Assembly (NCBI GenBank): GCA_002450755.1
Contig: DKAI01000060.1
Coordinates: forward strand, 6,012 to 12,250
Source of the DNA: Deltaproteobacteria bacterium UBA6930
Lineage (GTDB): Bacteria; Myxococcota_A; UBA9160; UBA6930
Reading direction: 5' to 3'
DNA: 6,239 nucleotides
A program made the translations under genes and the position numbers. A model generated the notes under the pieces. It searched no databases. It saw only the letters and a list, made by a program, of their open reading frames with translations, and was not told the DNA's origin. This document shows positions 4,574-6,239 of this stretch, piece after piece (the stretch's first letter is position 1; every line of letters starts with the position of its first letter).

Positions 4574-6239
4574 TTAAAAGGAAACTCTTTCTTTCTTTTC
4601 TTGCATTAGCCAATTGATCAAATTTTACAACTACTCCATCTTTTGCCAGATCGAGATAGTCGTTTTTCTTCAGATAGCCATTTGTTTCCCATCCTCTAAA
4701 GTTATTATATTGACTAATCATTCCAGTTAACGTTTCTTTCGTAAGAGAAGCGGGAGTTTCTCCTTCTAGTGTCTCAGTAAGAAAACGAAGAGGGAGCGTG
4801 TCATCTTCTGGAAGCCAACCTTCTCTGATGTTAAAAGATTTCTTTAAAGAAATAATTCTTTTTGCAGAAGTCACAAGCTCAGAACTAGTGATATCCCAAC
4901 CTGTCAGGGCTGAGAGAATTTCAGCAGTTTCATCTTCGAGGTTGTCGAATGCTCCTCGAAGAAACTTGCATAAGATAATTGAATCGAGGAGAGCTGCTTT
5001 TTCCTCGCTTTTAGCAGCTTCTTCAGCGTTCACTCTGCCACCATGATAGCGATTTGCTCTCCCTGAAAAATCAACTTCGTAAGCCGAACTGCGGTTGTGA
5101 TCTGCGCCGCGGGTTCCAACTGCGAGTCCTAGCGCCATACTGTGAAGTGCACGAGGTTCATAGCCCGGCAACTCAAGACCTTTTACGTGTGGTGCAAAAG
5201 AAAGCGTTGCTTTTCCGAGTGAAGTAGAAAAATTATAACTCCCTCGGGCAAGCCGTGCCCCTAATCCGCGAAGTTCAGCGATATCTCCAACTAGTCGACA
5301 TAAGTCTTCCGAATTTCCGAATCGAGGGCCAGAAGACAACAGCCCACGTTGATTGCATTCCATGGCGAAAGCAATTGTCACACCGGTAGAAATGGTATCT
5401 AAGCCTAACTTGTCACAAAGAGTTGCAGCCTCTAATACAGCTTCGGGATCAGAGATTCCACACAGTGGCCCGAGAGCGAAAAGAGTCTCGTATTCGAGAC
5501 GGACTTTTTCACCCGACTTTCGGCTAAACCTGTGCTCGCACCCAATTGAGCAACTCATACAGGCTGTGCGACTCTTAGAATTTTTAGTGATTAAAGACTC
5601 CGCAGATAACTTATCAGCTCCCGAAAACTTGCCCTGCTGAAAGTTCCGAGTGGGTAGGATACCTAGCCTATTGAAAGCAGAAAGATTTGAAATCGTCCCT
5701 ACTTCCCGATATTTAACAGTTGCAGGACCCAAACTCCGTCTTCTCAAATCGCGAGCTATGCGATCCAAAGTCTTTCTATCCTTGGTTTTAGTTGGCACAT
5801 CTCCCGCAACTACAATTGCTTTGAGATTTTTTGAGCCCATGACAGCCCCAAGGCCACCTCTTCCCGCGTGACGACCATCGTTAGAAAGAGTTGCGAAACG
5901 AACTTTATTTTCCCCTGCTCTGCCAATACTTGCTACGTCACCATAAGATCCGTACTCACTTAAAACATCTGAATTTGGCGCCCCCCACATATCAGTCCCA
6001 ACTAAAGTCCCATGAAGCCACACTGAATGATCGGTACATTTCCCAACAAATACTAAGGCATCAACGCCCATCCGCTTTCCACTAATCGCGAAATTTGAAC
6101 TCGACATTGCATCGCAAAGGAAACCAGTCAAAGGCGATTTAGCCACAACAGAATACTTCGCGGAGGTCGTAATCGAAGTTCCAGCAAGCGGAGAAAATGA
6201 AAAGACTAAAGCGGAACGTGGATCCAAGGGATGGATACC
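4563..6239 (-). CDS. aor: aldehyde:ferredoxin oxidoreductase family protein, N-terminus cut by window edge
   Basis: About 558 residues of an AOR family tungsten-pterin enzyme, which oxidises aldehydes to carboxylates (or the reverse) with ferredoxin-type electron carriers. The frame is open to the right edge, where it reads GIHPLDPRSALVF, the family's usual 'PLDPxNxLxF' segment. The TTG at 6227 is therefore internal; by comparison with P. furiosus AOR some 60 residues are missing. Counting from that TTG: SPLTG at 31-35; GRAGENKVRF then AGRGGLGAVMGSKNLKAI at 102-138; 4Fe-4S ligands C223, C226, C230 and distal C420 (LLDSIILCKF); pterin motif DKLGLD at 272-277; EYET at 245-248 and RGADH at 373-377, which carry acid/base residues in characterised AORs. 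The segment 36-50 departs from the common glycine-rich form. It is co-translated with fdhA, so its electrons may pass to or from that enzyme. Substrate and metal (W or Mo) cannot be read from sequence. Confidence 0.92.
   Translation of the reverse strand, partial: GIHPLDPRSALVFSFSPLAGTSITTSAKYSVVAKSPLTGFLCDAMSSSNFAISGKRMGVDALVFVGKCTDHSVWLHGTLVGTDMWGAPNSDVLSEYGSYGDVASIGRAGENKVRFATLSNDGRHAGRGGLGAVMGSKNLKAIVVAGDVPTKTKDRKTLDRIARDLRRRSLGPATVKYREVGTISNLSAFNRLGILPTRNFQQGKFSGADKLSAESLITKNSKSRTACMSCSIGCEHRFSRKSGEKVRLEYETLFALGPLCGISDPEAVLEAATLCDKLGLDTISTGVTIAFAMECNQRGLLSSGPRFGNSEDLCRLVGDIAELRGLGARLARGSYNFSTSLGKATLSFAPHVKGLELPGYEPRALHSMALGLAVGTRGADHNRSSAYEVDFSGRANRYHGGRVNAEEAAKSEEKAALLDSIILCKFLRGAFDNLEDETAEILSALTGWDITSSELVTSAKRIISLKKSFNIREGWLPEDDTLPLRFLTETLEGETPASLTKETLTGMISQYNNFRGWETNGYLKKNDYLDLAKDGVVVKFDQLANARKERKSFLLNEN

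Noticed and set aside
3523..4577. Several plus-strand open frames of 63-108 codons across the 5' half of fdhA
   Set aside because: All are antisense to conserved Fe-S and catalytic domains and none resembles a protein family.
4798..6085. Plus-strand open frames of 64-95 codons opposite the AOR gene
   Set aside because: They mirror conserved AOR coding sequence in other frames and lack ribosome binding sites and domains.

Overview
The window is a bacterial stretch in which every convincing gene lies on the minus strand. Reading in the direction of transcription (high to low coordinates), it holds: the C-terminal ~560 residues of an aldehyde:ferredoxin oxidoreductase (AOR) family tungsto-enzyme, running off the right edge; a complete 939-residue molybdenum/tungsten formate dehydrogenase catalytic subunit with an N-terminal ferredoxin-like module (FdhA type); a 323-base gap with no credible gene but with clustered regulatory-looking sequence; a complete 358-residue LLM-class (luciferase-like) flavin- or F420-dependent oxidoreductase; and the N-terminal 80 residues of a SnoaL/NTF2-like small protein, running off the left edge.

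The AOR and FDH genes overlap by 11 bases and are almost certainly one transcript with coupled translation. Both enzymes use a bis-pterin Mo/W cofactor and Fe-S clusters, and neither has a signal peptide at the termini that can be seen, so a cytoplasmic redox pair handling aldehyde/carboxylate and formate/CO2 is the simplest reading. No electron-accepting partner (NuoE/NuoF-like or HycB-like subunit), maturation factor or transporter is present. The FDH subunit has kept the 2Fe-2S cluster, two ferredoxin 4Fe-4S clusters, the active-site 4Fe-4S cluster and the formate-specific Cys-His and Arg residues. It has lost all ligands of the extra His-Cys3 4Fe-4S cluster that usually sits between the first two modules.

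The LLM oxidoreductase and the SnoaL-like gene follow with gaps of 323 and 111 bases, so they may be separately controlled. The first gap holds a perfect 7-bp-arm palindrome, a pair of 12-base direct repeats 17 bases apart and a long purine tract. The second holds a consensus -10 hexamer and another pair of near-identical repeats. No intrinsic terminator was found anywhere.

Organism: Shine-Dalgarno sites, the 2Fe-2S-bearing FdhA architecture and moderate A+T richness (by eye, low-to-mid 40s % G+C) point to a bacterium. AOR, FDH, LLM-class oxidoreductase and SnoaL-like genes together recall uncultured marine or soil lineages rich in LLM oxidoreductases (for example SAR202 Chloroflexota, SAR324 or Tectomicrobia-type genomes). 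That placement is an inference from gene content and cannot be fixed from this window. I see no mobile element, CRISPR array, tRNA or rRNA.
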